Source of the DNA: Bipalium vagum
Taxonomy: Eukaryota > Platyhelminthes > Tricladida > Geoplanidae
DNA: 22,569 nucleotides
Assembly (NCBI GenBank): GCA_037834085.1
Contig: JBBMKC010219909.1
Location: 1 to 22,569 of the forward strand
Direction of reading: 5' to 3'
This document shows, in pieces, positions 1 through 8,503 of the stretch. Position 1 is the stretch's first letter. Every line of letters starts with the position of its first letter. A model generated the notes under the pieces. It ran no database searches. It was not told the origin of the DNA and was given only the letters and a program-made list of their open reading frames with translations. Position numbers and translations under genes: made by a program.

Positions 1-70
<70 letters not shown>

Positions 71-102
71 GTTATTAATTAAAAAAAATTATTATTATTA
101 TT
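1..102. repeat. (ATT)n microsatellite
   Basis: Nearly pure ATT trinucleotide array running from the window edge to about 77, interrupted twice by TTGTT. A short A-rich break and a few more ATT units follow. It may extend beyond the window. Confidence 0.95.
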
Positions 103-411
103 TCAAAATTGTTTAATGATTTACTCTGACATTAATCTAAGACTGAGATGAATTAATTCTAACTTTTAGAAAGAGATTTTTTTATTTAATTTCACTTTTT
201 TTTTAACATTAATTTTTAAAATATTTTTTTTAATTAATTTTTAAAATTAATTTTTTGATTTTAAATTAAAATTATTTTTAATAATATCTTTTCAATTATT
301 ATTGGTTTTGTGGCAATTACTTTTGCAAAATCTTCATTTAACATTGGACAACCATAAAAAATTTGTTTAATTTGTCTAACTTATTTCGTATAAAGCTAAA
401 TACATATACAA
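103..411. other. AT-rich spacer, nothing recognised
   Basis: A/T runs and poly-T tracts with no open frame of note. The last 60 bases may be the 5' flank of the candidate gene starting at 412. No clear TATA box can be told apart from the background. Confidence 0.6.
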
Positions 412-656
412 ATGGATGGATATCTACAAAGAGGGGATCAGGTTTCGGAAATTCTAGATTTCGAAAGTGAAAATATTCTGCTTAATTTTTTTGGTAGAAA
501 ATATTCTGTTGGTGAGATTGGTCTAAATTATTGATCTGAGAAAATCAATCTAAAATCCTAAATAATTTTTTATTTATATTAATTTTATTAATTGCAATAA
601 TGGAATTAATGCTTGACAAACTTAATCCTCTGAGGGAAAATTTGATGACTGCCTAA
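412..656 (+). CDS. Candidate small membrane protein gene with one 29-nt intron
   Basis: Unrecognised. ATG at 412 opens a 40-codon frame (MDGYLQRGDQVSEILDFESE...) ending in TGA at 532. Removing a GT-AG intron at 512-540 (29 nt, GTGAG...TCTGAG) joins it to a second open exon, 541-656. The product is 71 residues: an acidic N-terminal half followed by a hydrophobic helix (NNFLFILILLIAIMELML, about residues 41-58) and a short polar tail. The split frame, single membrane segment and ATG start support a gene; the intron is inferred from frame continuity only. The same frame continues past the TAA at 654 with one more TAA before TGA at 741, which I read as non-coding. Confidence 0.45.
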
Positions 657-1029
657 ACTCCCTATTTTGTCAATTTTGAAATATAAAATTTCGTTACAGA
701 TAATGGCTTTTATCTATCTCAGTTTGACTTTATTTTGACATGAAATGAAATGAACCAAATTCATATCGAATTCAACATGATATATTCCGTTTATAATTAA
801 AGACTTTATAACATTTTTTTCTTATAAATAACTTAATCAATTAACACTTTTAAAGTTTTATTTCTAATTTTTAAACTTATGTTTTAATTTACTTACATAA
901 TAATGTTATTTTTATTTTTACTTTTGTTTTAATTTACTTACATAATAATGTTATACTTATTCCATACTATAAAAAACCAGTTTTTAAAAATTAATAATAA
1001 AATAAGACAAATAATATGAACAAAGTTTA
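657..1029. other. AT-rich spacer with a 29-bp direct repeat
   Basis: No gene seen. The only structure is an exact 29-bp repeat (881-909 and 926-954, offset 45 bp) reported separately. Confidence 0.6.
881..954. repeat. Exact 29-bp direct repeat, 45-bp period
   Basis: The sequence starting GTTTTAATTTACTTACATAA occurs at 881-909 and again at 926-954 with no mismatch. The intervening 16 bp are T-rich. It is two units of a 45-bp tandem duplication or a minisatellite seed, recent because it is identical. Confidence 0.9.
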
Positions 1030-1500
1030 TTATAACGAATTTGGTACATTAATATTTAAACCTTTCTGCTTTATAATTTCAGTTACTATCCGAGATTTGC
1101 TTTCAAAAATAAAGAAGTCAACGTTTCAGATTTAGTTGACCAGAAATTCTCTTCTAATAAAAACCACAATTCATCAACATTTTTACATTTATTCCTAAGA
1201 ACTCACTTATTGAGAGACATGAAAAACCCAATGTCGTTTGCACTTAAATCTGGAGAACTGTGCTGGTTGGTTAATAGTGGTTATGCTGGGATCAAGACTA
1301 CTTCCGAAGACATTGAAGCGTTCAACATTATTCTTTCCAATGTGTGGGCGAGCATTGTCCATTTGCACAGTCACGTTCTGACACGACTGCATTTTGTTAC
1401 AAATCATAGGTATAACATCAATGGTCGTCAAGTCAATATTGAATCATTTAAACAAACTTACAAAATCTTTTCTAAAATAAATAAATCGGGTTTTTTTTAA
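1030..1500 (-). pseudogene. Plant-type MLE (DD39D-like) transposase, C-terminal remnant
   Basis: A DNA transposon fossil read on the minus strand. Around 1381-1330 it carries the second catalytic Asp block (VTVQMDNARPHIGKN). This is followed by DPSITTINQPAQ, matching the family pattern where a QPP/QPA stretch precedes SPDxNxxDxGFF. After a frame change the next stretch reads NKCKNVDELWFLLEENFW, then SETLTSLFLKANLG and EIIKQKGLNINVPNSL before TAA at 1030-1032. In plant MLEs this end reads like 'LDEL...LNxxFxTLQ...EVMK...N.YK.PH'. The N-terminal HTH and first catalytic Asp are missing. The copy has several stops (one TGA soon after the aligned MSLNK segment) and at least one frameshift, so it is inactive. 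The plus-strand frame over 1210-1500 is its antisense shadow. Confidence 0.75.
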
Positions 1501-1753
1501 AGTATAGAGTAAATATTATTTTTGTACTTTTGTATAAACACCATCAATTCATTTAAACAAATAATTATTAAATATAAATAAAGTAGAAATGATGATTCAT
1601 AATTGTAACAATTTTCTCTTGATTTTCATTTTCCATTAATAAAACAATGTAAAACATTCGACAAATAACGGAGGAAAAAAGAAAAATAAAACTTAAATTT
1701 ACTAATTAAATCAAGCTTAAAATTTTATCGTTTTGTTTAAGACGAAAAAATTA
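1501..1753. other. AT-rich spacer
   Basis: A/T-rich, with no convincing frame. Its end abuts the candidate gene at 1754. Confidence 0.5.
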
Positions 1754-2076
1754 ATGGTTTAAATATTTTTCAGATTTGTGAGATTAGGGAAAATAATTCT
1801 CCATTTGTCGACAGCGATTCGCTCAGTTCCAAAAATCCAGATTATTTTCTTTCGATCTCCAAAATGATAAATTCTTGTTTAAATGCTTCCACTTCAATTT
1901 ATTCCCAAATTATTTTCAAGAGACCTACTTCTCGAACAGTGTCGTGATTAAGATTTTTAAGAAAAATAATTTTTGGACCGTTTTCTTTGTCATTCGAACT
2001 TTACTTGGGCTTTTTTAATTATCAACCATGTGAAACGATTTGTAAATGTCTCGAAAAATATTCTCAGAACGTATAA
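1754..2076 (+). CDS. Candidate gene with two micro-introns
   Basis: Unrecognised. A 56-codon frame (ICEIRENNSPFVDSDSLSSK...) begins directly after a strong acceptor (AAATATTTTTCAG, ending 1773). A preceding ATG at 1754-1756 could be joined by a 17-nt intron (1757-1773), which is suspiciously short. The frame meets a TGA that falls inside a 21-nt GT-AG segment (1941-1961, GTCGTGATT...TTTTTAAG). Its removal continues in frame for 38 codons (KIIFGPFSLSFELYLGFFNY...) to TAA at 2074. The total is 94 residues with a Ser/Asn-rich N-terminus. The antisense strand also has open stretches here, so the strand is not certain. Confidence 0.35.
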
Positions 2077-2148
2077 TATTAAAACAAATAAAGGACCATT
2101 GACATGAGGCGATTCAGTTTTATCAAAATTTGGCATTTTAGGATTTGT

Positions 2149-2313
2149 TTAACTTTTAATTAACACAAGATGATATTCTTTTTCGTCTATGTTCTCATAA
2201 CCATCTGTATAATCATTATCTAAGTCTGAATGTTTTACCATGAACATGGTGGGGAGGGTCTAAGCAATTGTTGATCCCGTCTGAAAGGCCAAACCAAAGA
2301 TATCTTGTTTCAT
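2149..2313 (-). other. Minus-strand open frame, one stop; coding-like scrap
   Basis: From ATG at 2313 the minus strand reads MKQDIFGLAFQTGSTIA, one TAG, then TLPTMFMVKHSDLDNDYTDG and YENIDEKEYHLVLIKS before TAA at 2149. The acidic composition is unlike A/T noise, but no family is recognised and no short intron removes the TAG. It may be a decayed exon. After TAA the same frame stays open for another 48 codons (to about 2008), antisense to the candidate gene at 1754-2076. Confidence 0.2.
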
Positions 2314-2349
2314 GTTAAAATAGAAAAAATAAAAATAATGAAATAAGGG

Positions 2350-2479
2350 TTAAATATTGATAAATAAGAGATCAGATTCAAAGAGTGATTTGATCCAAAA
2401 TATCGAGCTCCCGTCTAAATAGAATAAGCCCCGTTGAACCTGACATAGAATCTGTAACAATATCTCTTACAATTATCAT
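2350..2479 (-). CDS. Candidate short exon pair, 25-nt intron
   Basis: ATG at 2479 starts MIIVRDIVTDSMS. A GT-AG segment at 2415-2439 (25 nt, ending TCTATTTAG) joins to DGSSIFWIKSLFESDLLFIN and TAA at 2350, giving 34 residues. The frame extends upstream of the ATG (to about 2535) without a stop, so this may be the end of a larger gene. If the intron is not real, the unspliced frame is also open (GSTGLILFRRELDILDQITL) to TGA. Function unknown. Confidence 0.25.
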
Positions 2480-2539
2480 TTTAACAACGTCCAAAATTAT
2501 CTCAAGCTTGAAGACGTAAATATTTAATTAAGAAAATAA

Positions 2540-2860
2540 ACAAATAATGAAATTAAATCATATTTACATTAAATTATGAATATATAATTTCATTTCGTTT
2601 CGGTTTTCTCACGTTCGGTTTGTTTTAATTTTAATTTTTAGAATTTATTTTTGTTGAACTTTTCGAAATATAAATAATAGAAATGAATAAAAATATTTAT
2701 TAAATTAAAAGATATGAAAAAAAAATCTGTTAATAGTTTTAAGAAAATTAATATTCTGACTCTGAAATATTATATTAATCAATAATAATATAATCATTAT
2801 TATTAGTAATAAATATTAATTAATAATAATATGGAATTGTGAGATTAACTGAAATTTGTT
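2540..2860. other. AT-rich spacer
   Basis: A/T-rich with short AAT/ATT tracts around 2781-2830. No gene seen. Confidence 0.6.
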
Positions 2861-2862
2861 CG

Positions 2863-2928
2863 GGGGGTGTAGCTAAGCGATCAGAGCAGTACATGCGAAA
2901 GATCCCGGGTTCGAATCCCGGTATCCAA
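2863..2928 (+). tRNA. tRNA-like sequence (pseudo-tRNA or SINE head)
   Basis: A-box-like TAGCTAAGCGATCAGAGC (from 2870) and a perfect B box within a flawless T-arm: CCGGG, loop TTCGAAT, CCCGG (2905-2921). The acceptor GGGGGTG pairs only partly with TATCCAA. Between the D stem and T stem there are only about 17 nt, too few for a normal anticodon arm plus variable loop, so no anticodon can be assigned. It is best read as a deleted tRNA pseudogene or the Pol III promoter head of a tRNA-derived SINE. No poly-A or repeat tail is obvious downstream. Confidence 0.6.
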
Positions 2929-3177
2929 TATTAATTTTCACCGAGCATGAATATTATAAAAGGTTGACATTGTCCAACTTAGAAATCACTAAAGCTTAGA
3001 CCATGCCATTCGTACTATAGATATTCTTATTTTTATATATTTCAACAAAACCGATTAAAACAAGGAAATACAAATTGAAAGATATTTATATATAAATATA
3101 TATTTCATAGCCTTTTTTAAATCCCGAATCCATTGAATTTATTAATTTTTTTATAAATAATAAAAAATAATAATTTA
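2929..3177. other. AT-rich spacer, possible SINE body
   Basis: Follows the tRNA-like unit. The first 70 bases are less AT-rich and could be a SINE body, but no second copy is present to test this. Confidence 0.4.
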
Positions 3178-3489
3178 TTATCCTTCATATATTTTTTTAA
3201 TGATTAAAATATTACAAACTTTTGAAAGAGAATCAATTTTATCTTTGAAAAAGTGAAAAAACGATAAAAAAAATTTCATATTTTCTTTGATGATTGTTTT
3301 GTTGTAAAATATAAAATAAAAAACTGAAATGATTGCGATCTCCAGCGAACATTCTATTCTTTATACATAAATCAGATTCTCTTCAAAAAGAAATGACGAA
3401 TTCTTTTCCCATTTTACAGCAACTTTAATTTCACTTCCGCTGTCTGAACTTTTGGATTCGTTGGGATAAGGCGTTCTCCTCAGATTTGT
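3178..3489 (-). CDS. Candidate gene, 3' part, one 27-nt intron
   Basis: Unrecognised. One minus-strand frame runs from 3489 to TAA at 3178 (about 103 codons) with a single TAA. That stop lies at the start of a 27-nt GT-AG segment (3340-3366, GTATAAAGAATAG...CTGGAG) that keeps the frame. The first exon is polar and Ser-rich (RRTPYPNESKSSDSGSEIKV, then AVKWEKNSSFLFEENLIY). The second starts with a hydrophobic segment (IAIISVFYFIFY) and ends basic (ILIIKKIYEG). There is no ATG in the first exon, so the start lies in an upstream exon; a 26-nt GT-AG segment just beyond (about 3515-3540) could be the preceding intron. Other minus frames are also partly open here. Confidence 0.4.
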
Positions 3490-3679
3490 TTATAAAATGA
3501 TTTTTTAAGACTTCTCTGCTATGGGCTTAGAAATCAATTACTTAAACAAATTTTATTTTATTTTACTCTTGCGAAAATAATGTCGATTTATCTCTCATAT
3601 TTTATTATTAATATTTTATTTACAATTCTCAAATTATTATTATTAACTTTGCGGAAAAATGTTCTCAGACTTTTCTCGT

Positions 3680-3882
3680 TTATTTATGTATAAAATAACA
3701 CTTTCCCATAGAAAAACGAGGAAGAAACACAAAAAAGAATTTTCTTTTTATCATCAAATCTGTCAACCGTACAATTATCTCTAAGAAATTAAAAGACTTC
3801 CGGGAAGAACGGAAATATAACGTAAGATAAACACACTTTCGAAATATTTCTGTATGTGTGAGAATTTAATAAGTTTAAGTTT
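3680..3882 (-). CDS. Candidate exon pair joined by a 17-nt intron
   Basis: Minus-strand frame from 3882 (KLKLIKFSHIQKYFESVFIL) ends in TAG at the end of a 17-nt GT-AG segment, 3781-3797. Removing it continues KIIVRLTDLMIKRKFFFVFL and PRFSMGKCYFIHK to TAA at 3680. There is no start codon in the first part, so it is 5' partial. 17 nt is very short even for micro-introns, so this model is weak. Function unknown. Confidence 0.25.
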
Positions 3883-3885
3883 TTA

Positions 3886-4197
3886 TTTTAAATAATTTTT
3901 TTAAATATAAAAAACATTTTTTTTATTTAATAAAATTTAATCAGATTTAAATTATTTATTTTTGAAATAAATATAAAAAATTATTAAATAAGATTTTCAT
4001 TTTCCGACAATCAGTTCTTTTCTTCTTTTTATTTTGTTTTTTATTATGTATATGTCCGAGATAAATCGTGAATATTTTCTGTGTTGTATGAAACATTTTA
4101 TTCTTATAAAATTCATCTAACCTTGATTTGTTTAACTAAAGTAATGTATCGATATTATTAATTATAGTATTTTATAGTTTTATATATGATTTCAGGT
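3886..4197. other. AT-rich spacer
   Basis: Poly-T and A/T tracts; no gene seen. It ends at a polypyrimidine-like AG (GATTTCAG, 4195) directly before the Tc1-like frame. I do not interpret this as a splice site, because the downstream unit looks like a transposon. Confidence 0.5.
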
Positions 4198-4563
4198 TAT
4201 GATAGAAAAGTTGTAGTGTTAGAAGCGCTTCGAATCGAGAAACAGTCAGAATAAATTGTTGATTTGTTTGTCTATATCAAGACAACATTTTACAAAATAC
4301 CTAAAATTTTTAAGTATGATCAGACAATTTAAATTCAGAATAAACAACGACAAACGTGTACTACAAAAAAGGTCATACCCTATTTAAGAGAAAATAATGA
4401 TACTGGTGGCTCGAAAAATATTTGCAACACCAAAAACCAAAAAGAAATTTTAAATGACAAAGTCTGTAGTTATTGTAGCAATAAATTGGGATAATTGCTA
4501 AAAATCTTATTTCCTACGACAAAGAGATCTCGACAGAAAATTAAAAATCAAGTCGTAGATTGA
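4198..4563 (+). pseudogene. Decayed Tc1-like transposase, N-terminal HTH part
   Basis: A single frame of 121 codons with three TAA stops and a final TGA. It reads RKVVVLEALRIEKQSE, stop, IVDLFVYIKTTFYKIPKIFK, then QNKQRQTCTTKKV, YLRENNDTGGSKNIC and finally KILFPTTKRSRQKI. The order (HTH with K-TT-FYKI-K, a basic hinge like 'FK..G....K.R.GRP.KTT', then 'R.NP..GSRKI', then a KRxR-like linker) is that of the paired HTH region of Tc1-type transposases. The catalytic domain does not follow recognisably. It is a truncated fossil; the subfamily cannot be named. Confidence 0.4.
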
Positions 4564-4565
4564 AG

Positions 4566-4902
4566 GGTTTTTAAATTTCTTTTCCTAGACCACATCGAAT
4601 ATTCGTATTTTGTTGACTTTCATATTGTTGTATACCAATTTTTATTAAAAAAAACTTACTTCTTTGTTATACTTATATTTTTTTCAAATTTTTCAGGTTT
4701 ATATAGTACATTTTGCAGTATTAATATTTTTAAATGTAAAAGTTGAAAAAAACGAATTAAGTAATGACATTTCCATTTATTAAAATAAATTATTTTAATA
4801 TTCATATATATTTGTTCTGTATAATTTTTAGCACTTGTTTTAATTAAAATATTCCCAATATTATAAAAGGGAGTGTAGTATATATACGTTCTTCTTCGCA
4901 AA
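4566..4902. other. AT-rich spacer before the mariner
   Basis: Contains an 81-codon minus-strand frame (4656-4901) that is Ile/Tyr/Asn/Lys-rich and starts with TTG. I do not regard it as a gene. Confidence 0.5.
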
Positions 4903-5875
4903 TAGGTGTGTCTAATTTCAAGTAATTAAATGTCTTCTTTAAAAAAAACAGCTGAGAGCTACTGTATCACTGTTAAGATCTATTGTGGCAGCGCTGTAGC
5001 TCAAAAAACAAGCGGAAATTGGTTTGAAGGATTAAAACAAAATGTCGAATATACAGAATTGTAAGCATTATTGGATAAGAATGACGCACAAACTCGATAA
5101 TATCTAGCAGATGTCTTAAATTTAAGCCAACAATCAATTTCTGGTAGATTCCGATGAATATAGGAGATTCAAAAAGAATGGAAAATGGATTCCATATACA
5201 TTTAATGAGCAAAACAAAGAAAACCAAAAAATTTGTGAATTCTTGATAGAAAAGCACAGAAGAAAAGCGTGTTTGCATCATATTCTCACTGGGATTAGAA
5301 CATTGGTATATTTTGATAATGCAAAACCAAGAACATCTTGGTGCGACCTGGTCAACATGTTTATTGATTATAAAATGAAATTTTTTTGAGAAGACATTAT
5401 TGAGCAAGGGGCATCAGAAGTGTATGTTGTACTATAAGATCTTACAATCCTTATCAACAACAACTACCTAGGTTGAGTAGTTCATTTAAAGAAAAAGGAG
5501 TAGAGTGGACTAAAAGAGTTGTGAAAATCATTTTTCAAAATCAGTAAAGTAATTTTTAAATGTACTTCAATGGGATGTCTTATTCCACTGCCTAATTCGC
5601 CAGACATTTTCCATCGAATTATTACTTCTTTAGATCGATGACACATTGTCTCTTTGAATAGTATTTCCACAACTCCTGGGAAGTCAAAAATTGGATTTAT
5701 AAGTAGATCGGATCGAAACAAGAAAATTTTTGTAACGGTAATCACAAACTATCACATAAATGGGATGAGATTGTGGATAATGATGGAAATTACTTTGACT
5801 AAAAACTTTGTTTAATTTAATTAAATCAGTGTTTTAGCACTCATAAAAAATCGTCATATTCAAATTGTGCACTTA
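4903..5875 (+). mobile_element. Mariner, cecropia-like subfamily, decayed
   Basis: A DNA transposon fossil. Candidate weak terminal inverted repeats are TAGGTGTGTCTAATTTCA (4903-4920) and, inverted, TAAGTGCACAATTTGAA (5875-5859). Between them lies a transposase resembling cecropia mariners. In order: an AES..I.V..CG.A motif (from about 4930); ALLDKNDAQTR and YLADVLNLSQQSIS (HTH2); KWIPYTFNEQNKENQKICEF; RRKACLHHILTG then YFDNAKPRTSW (the usual TGDEKW is spoiled); YQQQLPRLSSSFKEKGVEW; PLPNSPDI; SNYYFFRSM; and EVKNW...WDEIVDNDGNYFD with TAA at 5800. About 870 nt remain versus roughly 1035 for a full transposase. There are several stops, frame changes and a deletion after HTH1, so it is inactive. 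Confidence 0.85.
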
Positions 5876-5982
5876 ATATTTTCATCTTCCATAACATTAA
5901 GGCATGAAACAATGACTTTTAGTTCTGACAATACAGAATTTTTAAGAGGAATGGATTTTACTTCTTGTCACAATATAATTAG

Positions 5983-6114
5983 GTTCACTCCTATTTAGAG
6001 CATTCTTGTATTACACTTAATTTTAATATCTCGGATTTTAAAATCGTACCACTGACCTATCGAGAAAGTTATCTGAATCTGTTACGAAAATTCAATGGAA
6101 GAACAAGTAAATAA
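5983..6114 (+). other. 43-codon open frame, coding-like
   Basis: After TAG at 5980 the frame reads VHSYLEHSCITLNFNISDFK, then IVPLTYRESYLNLLRKFNGR, to TAA at 6112. A donor-like GTAAAT sits at its end with a GT-AG segment of 21 nt. An adjoining ATG frame (from about 5911, MTFSSDNTEFLRGMDFTSCH) overlaps its start in another phase. These could be exons of one small gene just downstream of the mariner, but no clean join was found. Confidence 0.2.
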
Positions 6115-6621
6115 TACTTATTTTAAGTCGGGTTTATTTAACTAACATTTTCAATGTTATTAAAATTTTAATTCTCCTGGTTTCATATTATGGAAGTGGT
6201 GTCATCATATTCAAAAAATTTACAGAGAGTAATTATACGGGGCTTGTCATGTCATTTTGTTATTTTCAATTCAATTTTGTTTGAATTGGACTCTTTTGAC
6301 AACTTGGACTATAAAAAATTCTTTTAATTTAAGACAAAGTAAATCAGTGGTAATAGCAGACGATTTTGCGAGGTGAATTATGGATTAATTTTTTGAGTAA
6401 TAAAAGGAGGTCGATTTTTGATGTAGTATACAACGGTACATGCTATTATTAACGTGCATATTAAAAAAGATAGGATTACTAAAAAATTAAAAGTGGATCC
6501 TAGAAATAGGTCACTGCAGACTAAGCATGTCAATGTAGCGATACGTTATATTATATTATTTTTATAATTCAATATATAAAATTATGTTTTTAAATAATAT
6601 ATTAAATATTTTTAAAGGAAA
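6115..6621. other. AT-rich spacer with weak coding-like patches
   Basis: Around 6360-6440 a short plus-strand frame reads RGELWINFLSNKRRSIFDVV. Nothing can be assigned. The remainder is A/T-rich. Confidence 0.4.
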
Positions 6622-6810
6622 ATGATGAGCAAAATAAGCTCAATATTTCTTGTTAATTTATTTATGATTTTAATAAATAAAAAGAATATTATACTACAAT
6701 TACAGCCAATAGAAAATCAAATGAATAATTTCTGTGAAAGAATGAATTCATTAGCATTTATGTTCCTGACAAATTTTTATTTTTCACTGAAAAGAACCAG
6801 AATTCCATAA
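6622..6810 (+). CDS. Possible 62-residue small secreted or membrane protein
   Basis: A real ATG start (two tandem Met codons after GGAAA) and a clean frame to TAA. The first 18 residues (MMSKISSIFLVNLFMILI) are hydrophobic like a signal peptide or anchor. The remainder is Asn/Lys-rich with one Cys. No family is recognised. In AT-rich DNA a frame this long can arise by chance. Confidence 0.3.
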   Translation: MMSKISSIFLVNLFMILINKKNIILQLQPIENQMNNFCERMNSLAFMFLTNFYFSLKRTRIP

Positions 6811-7210
6811 CATTTGAGATTATCTGAAATTCATAAATTTTACTAATTAAATATTTTATTTTCATTTTTCATTGTTTCCATCGATTCTGTCAATCATACA
6901 ATAATAGAAAAACTTTTGATTTTTTTATTGATTATCTCAAACAATTTCCCAAAACCCCTTCAGATTCCCTGTGTTTCATAATTGGGGGTATTTTCAAATT
7001 TTTGCTTAAAGCTTTTTGAAGAATGTTATATAATTATTATTATATATCATTATTTTATATTTTGAGTTCATAAATATTTTATGCATAACTTGATGAGCAC
7101 ACATCGTTTATAAGAATTTTCAAAATATAAAATTCAACTTTTTAACCCGACTCTTTTGTGAACGAAATAAAAATCTAATTAATCTTTCATATGAAATTTG
7201 TCTTCATTAA
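6811..7210. other. AT-rich spacer
   Basis: No gene recognised. There is a mildly GC-richer patch around 6940-6990. Confidence 0.5.
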
Positions 7211-7449
7211 TTGATTCCCGGTGCAATTTCTTCCGGTTCAGGTCTTCCTATAAATAATATTGTATGCCATGATTGTACAGAAATTTTAGAACTATTTTGC
7301 AACCCTTACTGTTGCTTTACTTATTACGAAATTATCTGTAAGTTCTAAATTATGTTGAACTTTCTGAATTAGCATGTTTAAATATCATTGTGAAGGTCAA
7401 CCTCAACCTTAAGATGAATAATATTTGTTTTAATAATGTAAATATTTGA
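7211..7449 (+). CDS. Candidate Cys-rich small protein, 35-nt intron
   Basis: Unrecognised. An open frame from 7211 (LIPGAISSGSGLPINNIVCH) continues into a cysteine cluster (CHDCTEILELFCNPYCCFTY). It hits TAA inside a 35-nt segment with a consensus GTAAGT donor (7338) and an AATTAG acceptor (7372). Spliced, it continues SCLNIIVKVNLNLKMNNICF to TGA at 7447, 67 residues in all without an ATG. The start must lie upstream. The spacing C-x2-C-x8-C-x3-CC hints at a metal- or disulfide-bonded domain, but I cannot name one. The consensus donor makes this one of the better micro-intron cases. Confidence 0.4.
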
Positions 7450-7487
7450 ATTTATTTAAATATTTCAGATTTTACAAAAATATATCT

Positions 7488-7640
7488 TCAAGTATAAAAA
7501 TGAATATAAATAAAATATAAACTAAATAAGAATATTAAATAAATAAATATAAAAATATATTTTACAAATGGCTTACCAATCAAAGAAGAGTTTTCAAAGA
7601 AAGATGCATCCTTTTCATTAATTGAAATATTATGCCACTC
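7488..7640 (-). other. 51-codon minus-strand frame with membrane segment
   Basis: Reads EWHNISINEKDASFFENSSL, then IGKPFVK, then a long hydrophobic run (YIFIFIYLIFLFSLYFIYIH) to TGA at 7488. There is no ATG, and overlapping minus frames are also open. The hydrophobic part could simply be translated A/T-rich DNA. A possible terminal exon at best. Confidence 0.2.
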
Positions 7641-7770
7641 TTATGATATCCCCTTTTGACTCTATTTTCTGTCCTCTGAAATGATTTTTAAGTGAATAAG
7701 CATGAAGAATCCTTCACTAGAACCCAACTCAAGACTATACGGAGGGTGTTGCAGCTTTTTCGAGCGATTA

Positions 7771-7845
7771 CGTCTATAGTTCAGTGGACTGCAGCGTTGT
7801 AATGCAAAAGACAGAGCTCTTGATTCTTTGGATTCAGTCATAACT
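7771..7845 (+). tRNA. Degenerate tRNA-like sequence
   Basis: TAGTTCAGTGGACTGCAG (from 7776) is a good D-arm/A-box. It is followed by a GTTGTAATGCAAAAG stretch that resembles an anticodon arm and by a poor T-arm (GATTCTTTGGATTC) lacking a proper B box. It is not a functional tRNA by eye; more likely an old pseudo-tRNA or SINE head. It differs from the 2863 copy, so the two are not one repeat family on this evidence. Confidence 0.3.
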
Positions 7846-8324
7846 TTCTCACAGCACTAACAAGTGCGCACTAATAGTTCGAGTCGATGATTTCTCTAAT
7901 AAGGCTGGTCTTTATCACACTTTTTGCACCAAAATACAAATTAATCATTAGATATTTTCAATGTGTCTTTTAAAAACGTGTCTTTAGAAAACCCTTTCAC
8001 AAGTCTCAGCTTTGATGTATTGAATATAAAGGCTCAATTAAACTATTCTTCTAAATATTCTGTTCAAGAACGTGAAATAGATCAGTTTTTCTTGACATGT
8101 TATTCTTACATACCTACCGATGCAAACGTGGGTTAAATCGACTGCATAACCCTTTTTATTCAAATGCTCTTCTACACGATCTTCTTGCTTAAATTAAGTT
8201 TAATAGACAGTTCTCTTTGGGCAATCCACCCCTCTTCTATCAAAATAATTTATCAAGCGGTTATTATGCAAAACAGAATCAATAATATTTCGTGCTGTAT
8301 ATAATTGTTTAAAGTAGAAATTTC
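7846..8324. other. Spacer of moderate GC, nothing assigned
   Basis: Less AT-rich than the deserts, with many short frames on both strands, but none joins into a model I can support. Confidence 0.4.
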
Positions 8325-8503
8325 ATGGACTTTTTAACTTTATTTCTGTACAAATATCCTGACTTTTTATCCACACCACTAAGATCATGTTCTCGCCAAA
8401 ACTTGTTACCAAAGAAATCATCAGAAAAGGTGTTTTCGAATTAATCAGTACCAAAAAAAAGAATCTCTCTGAAAAGGCTTCTGAAAAATTTAGTTCCCTC
8501 TGA
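8325..8503 (+). CDS. Candidate small gene, 32-nt intron
   Basis: ATG at 8325 opens MDFLTLFLYKYPDFLSTPLR, SCSRQNLLPKKSSEK. The unspliced frame stops at TAA 8442. A GT-AG segment 8430-8461 (32 nt) would join to NLSEKASEKFSSL and TGA at 8501, giving 48 residues with an SEK-type repeat. The unspliced frame beyond the TAA is also open for about 28 codons, so the exact structure is unsure. No family recognised. Confidence 0.3.

Noticed and set aside
1210-1500. 96-residue plus-strand frame
   Set aside because: Antisense shadow of the MLE transposase remnant, whose minus-strand DNARPH block is unmistakable.
2395-2450. Photolyase-like LFRRELDILDQ motif in the unspliced minus frame
   Set aside because: Resembles FRRDLRLxDN over about ten residues only. 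The surrounding frame gives no further photolyase features.
2863-2928. Functional tRNA gene
   Set aside because: There is too little sequence between the D and T stems for an anticodon arm, and the acceptor stem has mismatches.
4656-4901. 81-codon minus-strand frame
   Set aside because: Starts at TTG and is dominated by Ile, Tyr, Asn and Lys from A/T-rich DNA. It abuts the mariner end and has no domain, so it is probably chance.
4973-5407. 144-residue minus-strand frame (and 5482-5745 minus)
   Set aside because: Shadows on the antisense strand of the plus-strand mariner transposase.
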